DNA from: Mesobacillus persicus
GTDB lineage: Bacteria; Bacillota; Bacilli; Bacillales; Cytobacillaceae
NCBI RefSeq assembly: GCF_900109925.1
Contig: NZ_FOBW01000004.1
Coordinates: 186,001-250,000 of the forward strand
Length of the DNA: 64,000 bases
Reading direction: 5' to 3'
The notes below the pieces were generated by a model. That model saw only the letters and a program-made list of their open reading frames with translations. It made no database searches and was not told the DNA's origin. Positions 45,653-55,703 of the stretch are shown here, piece after piece (positions within the stretch are counted from its first letter, which is position 1; each line of letters starts with the position of its first letter). Position numbers and translations under genes: made by a program.

Positions 45653-46313
45653 CTTCTCTAAACAACTCTGGTACAACTACAATAAACACACTTAGAATAA
45701 GACCAATTAGTAAGCCTAAAACGGCCCTTTGTTGAGGTGGAATCGTTGTAATCTCTGACACTTTGACTTCCTGAATTAATTCTGAATTTCTAAGATTCGT
45801 TTCATCAGTACTTAAATTATATAGAAAGTAGTGCTTAGTTACAGGTTCTGTATCTGTTTCGATTTCTTCAATACTATTAATCCTTTCCTCAACTCCATTT
45901 ACTTTAGTTTGGTATTTAATTGTAGTTTCTTCAAGGATTGCGTCTGTTAATTTAGTTAATGTTTCTTCTACCTCTTCACGGCTAGACCCGCTATAGGTAA
46001 GTTCTACTGGTTTAGAAGAGGAAGGGATTATCGAAAAACTAGACTTTACTTCATTAATATCAATATTTAAGTTGTATTTTTGATTAATACTTTCTAACCC
46101 ACCTTCTGATGTATAAAAATCTTTTAAAAATGTTCCATTTGTCATATATTCATTTTCAAAATTACCAAGGATAATTTGGGAATACCCCTGATAACTACTA
46201 GGAGCTTTATTCGCAAAAATAAAAGCGATACCGGCAGTAAAGACAGGAATTAGAATCAGCAACCAAACCAACTTTTTAGCACGTCCAACAATTCTATTTA
46301 TAAACTCTTTCAT
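45633..46313 (-). CDS. Wzz-type polysaccharide chain-length determinant
   Basis: A 226-aa protein with two membrane helices (about 13-33 and 193-215) flanking an extracytoplasmic domain, typical of Wzz/YveK. It ends right after the second helix with a short charged tail, and no tyrosine kinase gene is adjacent. It is the last gene of the tagO-led locus and should set the polymer length made by the neighbouring Wzy. Confidence 0.83.
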   Translation of the reverse strand: MKEFINRIVGRAKKLVWLLILIPVFTAGIAFIFANKAPSSYQGYSQIILGNFENEYMTNGTFLKDFYTSEGGLESINQKYNLNIDINEVKSSFSIIPSSSKPVELTYSGSSREEVEETLTKLTDAILEETTIKYQTKVNGVEERINSIEEIETDTEPVTKHYFLYNLSTDETNLRNSELIQEVKVSEITTIPPQQRAVLGLLIGLILSVFIVVVPELFREEEKAAK

Positions 46314-46336
46314 TAATTTGCTCCTTCAAATATATA

Positions 46337-47803
46337 TTATTTTTTATCCAATAAATTCTTTTTCATCCAATAATTTATAAAGGCTATTGCTAATGCAAAC
46401 AAAATCCATGCATAGTTTAAGGTCATGAGGGAACTTGGACTAATACTAGCTACAGAAAAAGCAACCAGACTCGTACAAAGTGACTGTGCTATTAATTTAT
46501 CCTCCCATGTTATGCTCTCTTTAAAGATCCTATATAATTTGACCATTAACCATAAATAGACAAGAAGATATCCAACGAAAACAAAAAACCCATAATGCAG
46601 AAAAACTTCAGCCCACCAATTATGAACATTCAGCGTACCTGCTGTAGGAAAAAGAGCATACTTTTCAATATAAGATTCAACATTACCTGCCCCGATTCCC
46701 ATTCCAACAGAATTAGCTATAAATAACAAGGTATTTTTCAGGAGATTGATTCGAATATCATTTGAAGCATCCGCATAATCTGCAGGTACAAAAAAACTTG
46801 AAAATTGACTTATAACTTCACTGTAAGCAGATAAAATCCTATCCGGAAATAAAAGACTAGCAATGATAAAACTGAAGCCTCCAAAAAAAAGCAAAAACCT
46901 TTTTTCCCTTTTACTCGTAAAAAACAAAAACCATATAGCCCCCCCAATCAATAACGCCAAGAGATTTGCTCTTGATGAGGAAACAAGAATTTGATAAAGA
47001 CAAGATATCAGTAGAAAACCACTAAAGAACTTTATAATTATGTATTTTGACCTATGCAGTACACCTAATGCAAAAAAGAAACTTAAAGCAAGATAACTTG
47101 CATAGTCGTTTTCATTAGTAAAAACGGCTGTTGGTCGATGTCTTACATAGGCAGCAGCGTCGTACAGTCTCGAGACAGGCAAATGCTGCAAAGAGAAATG
47201 ATTCCAAAAGCCGAGTATGACCATAAATGTTAGAACTAGCAGCCAAATATAGTCTAAATTCATATAGTCATTCTGTTTTTGAAATAAGTAAACAAAAAGG
47301 AAGATGAAGAATACACCTGAAATTAGAAATATAATGTCCTTAACCCCATCAGTAAATGATTCAGCCCACGTTAAGGATAATAGAGCGAAAGCAATCCAGA
47401 AAAAAACAAAACCTAAAATAGGTTTTAATGGTTCACTTCCATATATGGATATCCTCTTACTCTTCACCCACCGAAACAAAAAGATTAACATTGCTAAAGG
47501 TAATAACACCCGATATGGAAACAAAGAAACTGGACCTACCTTAAGAGATAAGATTCCTGATCCCAAAAAAGACGAAATGATAAAAGCATATATAATTAAT
47601 TTTGAAAGTGGATACTTTTTAAGAAAAAAGCGCGTAATCCAAATAGCTGAAACCATTACAACCAGGAAAACAATTACCGACAATATTAGATCCACCGGGT
47701 CTGCGTTAGTTAATTCATAAGTGATGAGCCACCCTGTGGTGATAGAGATGAGAAAAGCGGCTATCACTTGGTTTATGGGCTTGTACCCAAACTTGTTCTG
47801 CAT
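46337..47803 (-). CDS. O-antigen ligase/polymerase family protein (Wzy)
   Basis: A 488-aa protein with about twelve membrane helices and a large loop (around SRLYDAAAYVRHRPTAVFTNENDYASYLALSFF and GNVESYIEKYALFPTAGTLNVHNWWAEVFLHYG). The pattern fits PF04932 polymerases/ligases. With a flippase and Wzz nearby it supports Wzx/Wzy-dependent assembly. AAGGAG lies 8 bases before the ATG. Confidence 0.83.
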   Translation of the reverse strand: MQNKFGYKPINQVIAAFLISITTGWLITYELTNADPVDLILSVIVFLVVMVSAIWITRFFLKKYPLSKLIIYAFIISSFLGSGILSLKVGPVSLFPYRVLLPLAMLIFLFRWVKSKRISIYGSEPLKPILGFVFFWIAFALLSLTWAESFTDGVKDIIFLISGVFFIFLFVYLFQKQNDYMNLDYIWLLVLTFMVILGFWNHFSLQHLPVSRLYDAAAYVRHRPTAVFTNENDYASYLALSFFFALGVLHRSKYIIIKFFSGFLLISCLYQILVSSSRANLLALLIGGAIWFLFFTSKREKRFLLFFGGFSFIIASLLFPDRILSAYSEVISQFSSFFVPADYADASNDIRINLLKNTLLFIANSVGMGIGAGNVESYIEKYALFPTAGTLNVHNWWAEVFLHYGFFVFVGYLLVYLWLMVKLYRIFKESITWEDKLIAQSLCTSLVAFSVASISPSSLMTLNYAWILFALAIAFINYWMKKNLLDKK

Positions 47804-47849
47804 TTTTAATACTCCTTATGCTACACATAATAAAGCTCTTAATAGTTTA

Positions 47850-47880
47850 CAGGAGGTTGATTAGCAATATCAACCTCCTG
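47850..47880 (-). repeat. Hairpin inside the polysaccharide operon
   Basis: AGGAGGTTGAT...ATCAACCTCCT forms an 11-bp stem between the acetyltransferase and wzy genes. There is no T-run; it may attenuate or protect the transcript. Confidence 0.6.
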
Positions 47881-47889
47881 TATACCATT

Positions 47890-48600
47890 TTATTGATTTC
47901 TAAGCAATTGGTCGTTAGGAACTCGTCGGATGACCTTTGCAGGTGTACCTACAACAAGTTCTTCCTGTTTAACATCTTTTGTAACAATGCTTCCAGCACC
48001 CACTGCACCGTCCTCTTCAATCGTCCTTCCAGGTAGGATCGTTGAATTCGCACCGATTCTGCCGCCATCTTTAATTGTTATACCCTTGAATTTATCAAAC
48101 CGCTCTTTTGAACGAGCCATATAATTATCATTCGTAGTCACAACTCCTGGTGCCACAAAAACGAAGTCACCTAGTTCTGAATAAGCGGTTATATAGCAAT
48201 TCGTCTCAAGCTTACATTTAACTCCAACCTTGCAATCATTCTCGACAGCTACACCACGACCAACAATGGTTTTATCTCCAATGATTACTCTTTCACGTAT
48301 TGTTGCTAAATCTGCAACGAACACGTCATCAGCAAGAACAGCATTAGCGTAAATAATTGAGGATGTCCCAATTGTACAACCTGAACCAATGATGGAAGGA
48401 GGTAATTTTTTTACATCTGGAAGGATGGAATTTTTCGCCCTTGCTGGTTGCTTCCCGATTACAGCATTATCCTGAATTACAGTATTGCTTCCGATTTGAA
48501 CTCCATCATAAATTACCACATTATGACCGATAACAACATTTTCTCCAAACGTTACATTTTCTCCAATTACCACATTTTTCCCCGTGTTTGGATTATTCAT
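47890..48600 (-). CDS. UDP-sugar N-acetyltransferase, left-handed beta-helix (WbpD-like)
   Basis: A 236-aa hexapeptide-repeat enzyme (recurring [IV]GxNxxI), with ATIRERVIIGDKTIVGRGVAVENDCKVG and TTNDNYMARSKERFDKFKG typical of WbpD/WlbB. These acetylate the 3-amino group of UDP-GlcNAc3NA. It lies 14 bases after the aminotransferase gene, its expected pathway predecessor. Confidence 0.85.
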   Translation of the reverse strand: MNNPNTGKNVVIGENVTFGENVVIGHNVVIYDGVQIGSNTVIQDNAVIGKQPARAKNSILPDVKKLPPSIIGSGCTIGTSSIIYANAVLADDVFVADLATIRERVIIGDKTIVGRGVAVENDCKVGVKCKLETNCYITAYSELGDFVFVAPGVVTTNDNYMARSKERFDKFKGITIKDGGRIGANSTILPGRTIEEDGAVGAGSIVTKDVKQEELVVGTPAKVIRRVPNDQLLRNQ

Positions 48601-48614
48601 ATTGCCCTCACCCC

Positions 48615-49724
48615 TTACTTTGAATAAAATTCAGCTATCTTACTTACAACATATTGCTGCTGTTCCAGCTTCAATTCTGGAAACATAGGAAGCGAAATAG
48701 CTTCAGCACATGCTTTCTCAGTTTCAGGGAGATCACCTTCATTATACCCTAGCTCTTGAAAAACTGGTTGTAAATGAAGTGGCTTTGGATAATAAACCAT
48801 AGTACTTACACCATTTTCTTTTAGGAAAGCTTGGAGTTCATCTCTTTTAGGGACACGAATTGTATACTGATGAAATACATGATAATTATGTTCTTCAATA
48901 AAAGGTGTAGTAACTTCCTTAACTGTCTCATTTAGAAGCTTCGTGTAATTTTCAGCTTTTTCACGACGAAGTTCGCTCCAATCATTTAAATGAGGAAATT
49001 TAATATTTAAAATCGCTGCTTGCAATTCATCCAAGCGACTATTGTAGCCTAAAACATGGTGGTAATATTTAGGTTTACTACCGTGAACACGAATTACGCG
49101 CATTTTTTCAGCAATTTCGTCACCATTTGTAACGATCATACCAGCATCACCGTATGCACCAAGGTTTTTGGTTGGGAAGAAACTATAGCAAGCGGTGGTC
49201 CCCATCTCGCCCACCTTTTTTCCTTTATATAATGACCCGATTGCCTGAGCAGCATCCTCAATAATGGCGATATTATGCTTTTTTGCAATCTCTACAATTG
49301 CATCCATATCTGCCATTTGGCCGTATAAATGTACTGGGACAATCGCCTTCGTTTTTTCTGTAATTGCCGCCTCAATTTTGCTAGGATCAATATTAAAAGT
49401 TTTCGGATCAATATCTATAAAAACTGGAGTTGCTCCAGTTCTAGCAACAGCCCCTGCTGTTGCAAAAAAAGTGAAGGATGGAACAATTACCTCATCTCCT
49501 TGCCCAACACCACAACCTTGTAATGATATATGTAAAGCATCACTGCCGTTTGCTACGCCAATACCGTGTGAAACTCCACTATATTCCGCCACATCTTTCT
49601 CCAACCTTTTAACATTGTCACCCAAAATGAATTGTGACCTTGACATGACACCATCAAGAGCTTCAATAATCTCTCCCTTTAATGTTTGGTATTGTTCAGA
49701 TAAATCAAGCATTGGTACTTTCAT
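48615..49724 (-). CDS. DegT/DnrJ/EryC1/StrS aminotransferase (WbpE-like)
   Basis: A 369-aa PLP enzyme. The lysine that would bind PLP is in FFPTKNLGAYGDAG, with EDAAQAIGS upstream and YHHVLGYNSRLDELQAAIL downstream. WbpE/WlbC members transfer an amino group to UDP-3-keto-GlcNAcA. ATG 49724 (MKVPMLDL) has GAGGG upstream and the usual family N-terminus. Confidence 0.9.
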   Translation of the reverse strand: MKVPMLDLSEQYQTLKGEIIEALDGVMSRSQFILGDNVKRLEKDVAEYSGVSHGIGVANGSDALHISLQGCGVGQGDEVIVPSFTFFATAGAVARTGATPVFIDIDPKTFNIDPSKIEAAITEKTKAIVPVHLYGQMADMDAIVEIAKKHNIAIIEDAAQAIGSLYKGKKVGEMGTTACYSFFPTKNLGAYGDAGMIVTNGDEIAEKMRVIRVHGSKPKYYHHVLGYNSRLDELQAAILNIKFPHLNDWSELRREKAENYTKLLNETVKEVTTPFIEEHNYHVFHQYTIRVPKRDELQAFLKENGVSTMVYYPKPLHLQPVFQELGYNEGDLPETEKACAEAISLPMFPELKLEQQQYVVSKIAEFYSK

Positions 49725-49771
49725 TATAATTTTCCCTCTTTCGTTCAAGATTAGAAATGCCAATTAGAGTA

Positions 49772-50881
49772 TTACAACCTATTATAAAGTTCTTCTAGCT
49801 TCTGACTTTCGGTCTCCCAGTTGAAAACTGTCTCAACCGCCTTACGTCCGTTTTCACCCATTAGTTTTGCCTCTTCAGGATGATTTAATATCCATTTCAT
49901 TGCATCAGCAATTTCCTGAACATTCAAAGGATCCACACAAATTCCACACTGATTCTCTTGCACTATATCCTTCCATAATGGAAAGTTTGAGGCAATAACA
50001 GGAACCCCCGCTGACATATATTCAAACATCTTAATCGGCAAAGATACCACGAAGCGAGGTTCAGGATGAAGCAACACCAGACCCATATCTGCCTCAGTCA
50101 ATAACTCCTTAATACCATCGCGGTTAAGAAACCCACGAAAATCAGTAAATTTAAAGCCAGGTAGGCTTTGCACCTCTTGTTCAAGGGAAGGAGGCGCAAA
50201 AGATCCTGCAAGCACAAAGGTTGCTGGCATTTCTTCGTTAACTTTTTCCATGGCTTTCACCATCTCGTTAATCCCACGGAGTACATAAATACCACCTATA
50301 TATACCGCGGTGTTTTTAGTTTTAGCCACTCTGTCATTATAATTCGACGCTAATTCATCTAACAGAGGGTAGTTGTGAATAGTTATTGTATTTTCATTAT
50401 GGGTTTTAAACCGTTCCGCAATATATGGAGTAGCAGCTGAGATCCCGTCAAACCTTCTCGATGCAAAGCGTTCATACCTTCTGACCAATGTTGACAAAGA
50501 TTTTCTTAGTGGTTTCGGTACCCACTGCTTGGATAAGATTTGCTCAGGTACATCCTCATGGACATCGTATATGACCTTTTTTCCTTGTTTCTTTAACTTT
50601 AGACCGATAGGAATGAGCTCTGGATCATGGAAGTGATAAACATCTGCATTAATTTCAATCGCCTTTGAAAGGACCAATTTTGTTGTCTTCCGCATTCTTT
50701 CTATCTGCCCCTTGGCGTCTGATTGGACACCAATAATCTTAACCCCAGAAACTACTGTATCCTTCATATTCGGAACTACATAAAAAACTTCATGACCAGC
50801 TTTTTTTAGAGATTGACACTCTTTGATAAAAATTCTTGTATCGTTGGCAGAATGCACTGAAGTTAAATGACATACTCTCAT
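49772..50881 (-). CDS. Glycosyltransferase family 4 protein
   Basis: A 369-aa GT-B fold enzyme. It has an N-terminal MRVCHLTSVHSANDTRIFIKE and a C-terminal nucleotide-sugar site (EYMSAGVPVIASNFPLWKDIV). The start overlaps the stop of the upstream glycosyltransferase gene by 4 bases, so it is translationally coupled. Donor and acceptor sugars are unknown. Confidence 0.88.
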   Translation of the reverse strand: MRVCHLTSVHSANDTRIFIKECQSLKKAGHEVFYVVPNMKDTVVSGVKIIGVQSDAKGQIERMRKTTKLVLSKAIEINADVYHFHDPELIPIGLKLKKQGKKVIYDVHEDVPEQILSKQWVPKPLRKSLSTLVRRYERFASRRFDGISAATPYIAERFKTHNENTITIHNYPLLDELASNYNDRVAKTKNTAVYIGGIYVLRGINEMVKAMEKVNEEMPATFVLAGSFAPPSLEQEVQSLPGFKFTDFRGFLNRDGIKELLTEADMGLVLLHPEPRFVVSLPIKMFEYMSAGVPVIASNFPLWKDIVQENQCGICVDPLNVQEIADAMKWILNHPEEAKLMGENGRKAVETVFNWETESQKLEELYNRL

Positions 50882-52125
50882 ACTGTCTCACTACCTTGGG
50901 AATATTCTCGTTCTTGAATGTTTATTAATAAATCGTCTACAATGTACTTCCAAGAATAAAATTCCTCAACAAATGCCCTTCCTGATTTGGCGTATTCATT
51001 ATATTTATGGTCACTCATTTCCGCACACTCCATGACTTTGGCAGCTATAGAATCTGGATTTTCGGGTTCTGCGATAACCCCACAATGATTCTCTTCTATA
51101 AGCTCCACACTTTCACCAGCCCCACAATATAAAACTGGAACCCCACTTGCTAACGCAGGAAAAATTTTAGAAGGCCTTGCCCCTTTAAATAATTCAAGGT
51201 TTTTTAAAGATACAATTGAAAAATCAGTGATTGAGAAAACATTTGGCATTTCTGTTACTGGTACCGAGTCATGGAAGATAAGGTTGTTTAAATTTAGTGT
51301 TTCTTTTAGCTTTTGAAGATTTGCTTTTTCAGGACCATCCCCAATAATTAAAAAGCGTACACTAGGGTGAGATTTTTCAACAATTTTTGCTGCCTTTAAT
51401 ACTGAATCTAGCCCTTGAGCATGTCCAATCCTCCCTGCAAAAGTAAATACCTTCTTGCCTTCAAAGCCTAACTTAGATTTCCATGAACTTTCTGGTTCTC
51501 TAGGAGAAAAAGTCTCGGTATTAACACCGTTTGGGAGCATAAAAACCTTATCTTTATCATTGCCTTTGTTTATCATATAATCACGAATACCTTCTGTGGC
51601 AGTAGCTATCTTCCAAGACTTCCTGTATAGCCAATTTTCAAGCCACTCTGACAGTCTAATAAACGTCTTATTCTTTAAAATTCCTAATTCAACTGCTGAT
51701 TCTGGCCATATATCTGCAACATTAAATACAAATTTAGCACCTTTAATCTTGGCACCAAAATAACCGGTAATCCCTAGAAATAATGGGGGTGAAGTACAAA
51801 TAATAACATCTGATTTCTTTGATTTAAAAATGGAATAGAATGCACTAAAGGTAAAAGATAAATAGGATGCAAGTCTTTTCCAGAAGCTCCCCTTTGGGCT
51901 GGGGTAAATCCAACTTCGATGCACTGGTATCCCCTCATAGACTTCAAATTGATAAAACTTCCCTTTATATTCATCTGGTATTACACCATTGGGGTGGTGG
52001 GGGAAAGCGGTCAATACCTCTACTTCATATCCCCTCTTTATGAGCTCTTTACTAACTTCGTATAGGCGTATCTGTGGAGCCCCTGTCTCTGGTGGAAAGT
52101 TTTCGCTTAGTAATGTGATTTTCAT
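50878..52125 (-). CDS. Glycosyltransferase family 4 protein (WbuB-like)
   Basis: A 415-aa GT4 enzyme with MKITLLSENFPPETGAPQIRLYEVSKEL at the N-terminus, the WcaI/WbuB pattern. The C-terminal half has AGRIGHAQGLDSVLKAAK and PSKIFPALASGVPVLYCG. WbuB-type enzymes are reported to act on FucNAc-like sugars in other bacteria; here a ManNAc3NAcA transfer is equally possible. Confidence 0.88.
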   Translation of the reverse strand: MKITLLSENFPPETGAPQIRLYEVSKELIKRGYEVEVLTAFPHHPNGVIPDEYKGKFYQFEVYEGIPVHRSWIYPSPKGSFWKRLASYLSFTFSAFYSIFKSKKSDVIICTSPPLFLGITGYFGAKIKGAKFVFNVADIWPESAVELGILKNKTFIRLSEWLENWLYRKSWKIATATEGIRDYMINKGNDKDKVFMLPNGVNTETFSPREPESSWKSKLGFEGKKVFTFAGRIGHAQGLDSVLKAAKIVEKSHPSVRFLIIGDGPEKANLQKLKETLNLNNLIFHDSVPVTEMPNVFSITDFSIVSLKNLELFKGARPSKIFPALASGVPVLYCGAGESVELIEENHCGVIAEPENPDSIAAKVMECAEMSDHKYNEYAKSGRAFVEEFYSWKYIVDDLLINIQEREYSQGSETV

Positions 52126-52127
52126 AT

Positions 52128-53189
52128 TTAAACCTCTTTATTGAAATACTCCGCAATTTTAACAGACGCTTTTCCGTCCCCAAAATAATCTTTGTAAGAT
52201 GGGGCAACCTCTAGCTTTATGGCACTGAGTATTTTATCAACATCTGTACCAACAAGAATATTGGCGTTGTCCTCTAATGTTTCTATCCACTCTGTCTGTT
52301 CTCGAAGAGTGACACAAGGAACTTGAAGGAAATAGGCTTCCTTCTGAATACCACCTGAGTCTGTGATAATTTTCTTTGCATTGCTCTCAAGCGCAAGAAT
52401 ATCCAAATATCCTACTGGGTCAATCACGATTAGATCCGAAACAGAATTTAGATCAATCCCTATATTACTAAGAACATTTCTTGTTCTTGGGTGAATCGGC
52501 CATACCTTTTTCCCTTCTATCTTTGAAAAGGCCTCAATGATATTTCGAATATTTTCGGGCTCATCAGTATTTTCAGCTCTGTGGACCGTGATAAGATAAT
52601 AGCCCTTTCTCTCTAAACCAAGCTTATCTGAGATGGAAGTTTTACCTTCAGAAAGAGTACTGTTGTATAGAACAGCGTCACACATGACATCCCCGACATT
52701 CAGTATATTTCTTGTAATATTTTCGTTCTCCAAGTTCTTTACGGCTGTATGAGTTGGACAGAATAAATATTCTGAAATATGATCTGTCATAATTCGATTA
52801 ATTTCTTCAGGCATTTTCTTGTTAAAGCTTCTCAAGCCCGCTTCGACATGTATCACAGGTATATGAAGCTTAGCTGCTGCCAGTGCTCCGGCAAGAGTAG
52901 AGTTTGTATCACCATATACAAGAAGGTAATCTGGCTTTTCTTCAATAATAATTTTTTCTATTTCCTCAAGCATATTAGCCGTTTGTTTTCCATGAGAGGA
53001 GGATCCCACATTTAAGTGATAATCTGGTTTAGGTATTTTTAACTCTTCAAAAAAAATATCACTCATATTTTTGTCATAATGCTGACCCGTATGGACATAG
53101 ATCTCTTCATGAGTTTTCCGTAGCTCCCTTGATACCGGAGCTGCTTTTATAAACTGTGGTCTTGCACCAATGACAGTTAGAAATTTCAT
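52128..53189 (-). CDS. wecB: UDP-N-acetylglucosamine 2-epimerase family (WecB/WbpI)
   Basis: A 353-aa non-hydrolysing 2-epimerase. Signatures are GARPQFIKAAPVSRELR, VHTGQHYDKNMS, HVEAGLRSFNKKMPEE and DSGGIQKEAYFLQVPCVTLREQTEW. Given WbpA, B, D and E homologues alongside, its likely substrate is UDP-GlcNAc3NAcA, giving UDP-ManNAc3NAcA; on sequence alone UDP-GlcNAc is also possible. Confidence 0.9.
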   Translation of the reverse strand: MKFLTVIGARPQFIKAAPVSRELRKTHEEIYVHTGQHYDKNMSDIFFEELKIPKPDYHLNVGSSSHGKQTANMLEEIEKIIIEEKPDYLLVYGDTNSTLAGALAAAKLHIPVIHVEAGLRSFNKKMPEEINRIMTDHISEYLFCPTHTAVKNLENENITRNILNVGDVMCDAVLYNSTLSEGKTSISDKLGLERKGYYLITVHRAENTDEPENIRNIIEAFSKIEGKKVWPIHPRTRNVLSNIGIDLNSVSDLIVIDPVGYLDILALESNAKKIITDSGGIQKEAYFLQVPCVTLREQTEWIETLEDNANILVGTDVDKILSAIKLEVAPSYKDYFGDGKASVKIAEYFNKEV

Positions 53190-53254
53190 TTGGTATCCCT
53201 CCTTTTAGAAAATGGGAATAGTAGCATAGATTTTCTCTATGCTACTTCCCCTAA

Positions 53255-54589
53255 TTAAAGCTTCACGTATTTATTTGGTTTTGGATAATTCTTTAAAGCG
53301 TTCCTTGTATCGAAAACAACATTGCTCTTCTGACTAATCATTTCATAATCAAATGCTGAATGGTCTGTAGTAATCATTACTAAATCAGCCTCTTCTAGTA
53401 CTTCTTGAGTAAGGGCAACAGACTCAAGCACCGTATTACAAGAACGGAATGAAGTTACATGTGGATCACAGACAATGAGTTCTGCTCCCTCATTATTTAA
53501 CATCTCGATGATATTAAGAACCGGGGATTCTCGGACATCATCTATATCTTTTTTATAAGCAACACCCAGTATAGCAATTTTCGAGCCTCTCAATGCCTTT
53601 CCTTCACCATTTAAAGCATACATCGCTTTATTAACAACAAATTCAGGCATTCCATTGTTAATTTCACCAGCTAGTTCAATAAGACGGGTGTGGTAATTAT
53701 ATTCACGAGCTTTCCAAGTTAAGTAAAATGGGTCGATTGGAATACAGTGTCCACCGAGTCCTGGACCAGGATAGAATGCCATAAACCCATAGGGCTTTGT
53801 TGCTGCAGCATCAATAACTTCCCATACATCAATCCCCATTTTATTACATAAAATAGCCATTTCGTTAGCAAGAGCAATGTTAATATGCCTAAAGGTGTTT
53901 TCTAAAATCTTTTCCATCTCTGCAACAGCAGGACTAGAAACCTGATGGACATCACCTTCAAGGACTCCTCTATATAGTTCAGAGGCAATAGCTGTGCATG
54001 CTTGCGTCATACCACCAACAACCTTTGGCGTATTTTTAGTATTATAAAATTTGTTTCCCGGATCTACACGTTCAGGAGAATAAGCTAAGAAGAAATCTTC
54101 TCCACATTTCAAATCACCGGCTTCAAGAATTGGTTTTAGTACCTCTTCTGTAGTCCCTGGATACGTAGTACTTTCCAACACAATTAACATACCCTCGTGA
54201 AGATATCGAGCAATCTCTTTCCCAGAACTTTCCACATAAGAAGTATCAGGTTGTTGATATGTATCTAACGGTGTAGGGACACAAATAGCAACAGCATCAA
54301 CTTCTTCAATTTTAGAGTAATCTGTTGTAGCGACAAGTTTTCCTTCTTTTACAATTGATTTCAACTCTTCATCAACAACATCACCAATATAATTAATTCC
54401 TTGGTTCACCATGTCAGCTCTTTTTTGCTGAACATCAAAACCAATTACCCGGTAACCTGCTTTAGCCTTTTCAACCGCTAATGGCAAACCAACATATCCA
54501 AGACCAACTACCCCTATCGTAGCTGACCTATTTTTTATTTTCTCAAGCAACTCTGTTCCATTATGATTCAATTCAAGGTGATCAGTCAT
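53255..54589 (-). CDS. UDP-GlcNAc 6-dehydrogenase (WbpA-like)
   Basis: A 444-aa nucleotide-sugar dehydrogenase. It has the NAD site GVVGLGYVGLPLA, the central GPGLGGHCIPIDPFYL with the catalytic Cys, and VLGVAYKKDIDDVRESP. It oxidises C6 of UDP-GlcNAc to the uronic acid. AGAGGG precedes the ATG, and the stop lies 65 bases before the epimerase gene. Confidence 0.92.
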   Translation of the reverse strand: MTDHLELNHNGTELLEKIKNRSATIGVVGLGYVGLPLAVEKAKAGYRVIGFDVQQKRADMVNQGINYIGDVVDEELKSIVKEGKLVATTDYSKIEEVDAVAICVPTPLDTYQQPDTSYVESSGKEIARYLHEGMLIVLESTTYPGTTEEVLKPILEAGDLKCGEDFFLAYSPERVDPGNKFYNTKNTPKVVGGMTQACTAIASELYRGVLEGDVHQVSSPAVAEMEKILENTFRHINIALANEMAILCNKMGIDVWEVIDAAATKPYGFMAFYPGPGLGGHCIPIDPFYLTWKAREYNYHTRLIELAGEINNGMPEFVVNKAMYALNGEGKALRGSKIAILGVAYKKDIDDVRESPVLNIIEMLNNEGAELIVCDPHVTSFRSCNTVLESVALTQEVLEEADLVMITTDHSAFDYEMISQKSNVVFDTRNALKNYPKPNKYVKL

Positions 54590-54606
54590 ATAATATCCCT
54601 CTTCTA

Positions 54607-55623
54607 TTAGTTAATTTTAATTGGCCTATTTGTTTTTGCAGATTCATAAAAGGCAAGTACTAGTTCTAGAGCCTTTCTCCCGTCCAGACCAGTTACAATC
54701 GGTTCACGGTCCTCTGTTACAGCCTCCACCATATCTTCAATAATGCATTCATGACCAGGTTTCCCAATCGGATCTGCTTTTACCGTCTCGATAATATCGA
54801 TTGTCTCCTCATCGTTCATGTTTTCGACATTCCAATGTTCGACAAGACTAGCAGTTTTCCCGCCAATTTTTACAGATCCTGTTTCTCCAAAGACACTGAT
54901 TGTCTCCTCTAGATTATTAGGATAAATAGTTGTGGCTGCTTCTATTACACCTAAAGCACCATTTTTGAACCGAATAACACCTGTTGATACATCCTCTGAT
55001 TCAATATTTCTAAGTCTAGTGGCCTCCATGCTGTAGACCTCTTCTACATCACCCATTAACCATAGAATAAGATCGAGATTATGTATTGCCTGATTCATTA
55101 ACACTCCGCCATCATACTCTTTCGTTCCTCGCCATCCGGCTTGGTCATAATATTCCTGGTTGCGATTCCATCTAACAGTAGCATTGGCGTGACTCAATTT
55201 TCCAAGTTCTTGCTTATCCATTGTTTCTTTAAGTTTGATCATTACTGGACGAAAACGATTGGGATGTACAACAGATAATTTCACATTATTTTTACGACAA
55301 GCATCAATCATTAAATCTGTATCTTCAAGCGTCATAGCAATTGGTTTTTCAACCACAATATGTTTTTTTGCCTCAGCTACACTAACAGCAATTGAAGCAT
55401 GAAACCCGCTAGGTGTACAGATATTAACAACATCAACCTCATTGTTCTTTAGTAAATCCTCTAAATTAACGTATCCTTCTATATTATATAAATCGATAAA
55501 CTCCCTCATCTTTGAAGGGTCAGTATCACAAACAGCTAACAGATCTGCCCCATTAGCTTTTTGGATTGCCTCAGCATGTTTTTTGGCAATATGACCACAT
55601 CCGACAATTGCAAAATTCACCAT
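54607..55623 (-). CDS. Gfo/Idh/MocA oxidoreductase (WbpB-like)
   Basis: A 338-aa NAD(P) enzyme: Rossmann GCGHIAKKHAEAI and the catalytic EKPIA motif. RWNRNQEYYDQAGWRGTKEYDGGVLMNQAIHNLD matches WbpB/WlbA, which oxidise C3 of UDP-GlcNAcA ahead of transamination. It lies 17 bases before the WbpA-like gene. Confidence 0.9.
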   Translation of the reverse strand: MVNFAIVGCGHIAKKHAEAIQKANGADLLAVCDTDPSKMREFIDLYNIEGYVNLEDLLKNNEVDVVNICTPSGFHASIAVSVAEAKKHIVVEKPIAMTLEDTDLMIDACRKNNVKLSVVHPNRFRPVMIKLKETMDKQELGKLSHANATVRWNRNQEYYDQAGWRGTKEYDGGVLMNQAIHNLDLILWLMGDVEEVYSMEATRLRNIESEDVSTGVIRFKNGALGVIEAATTIYPNNLEETISVFGETGSVKIGGKTASLVEHWNVENMNDEETIDIIETVKADPIGKPGHECIIEDMVEAVTEDREPIVTGLDGRKALELVLAFYESAKTNRPIKIN

Positions 55624-55703
55624 AGGAAAAACTCCTTTTTAGTCAATAAATTTAAATTGCTTAACTTTGTAACACCATTCTATAAGTTATCATAAATTGT
55701 TCC

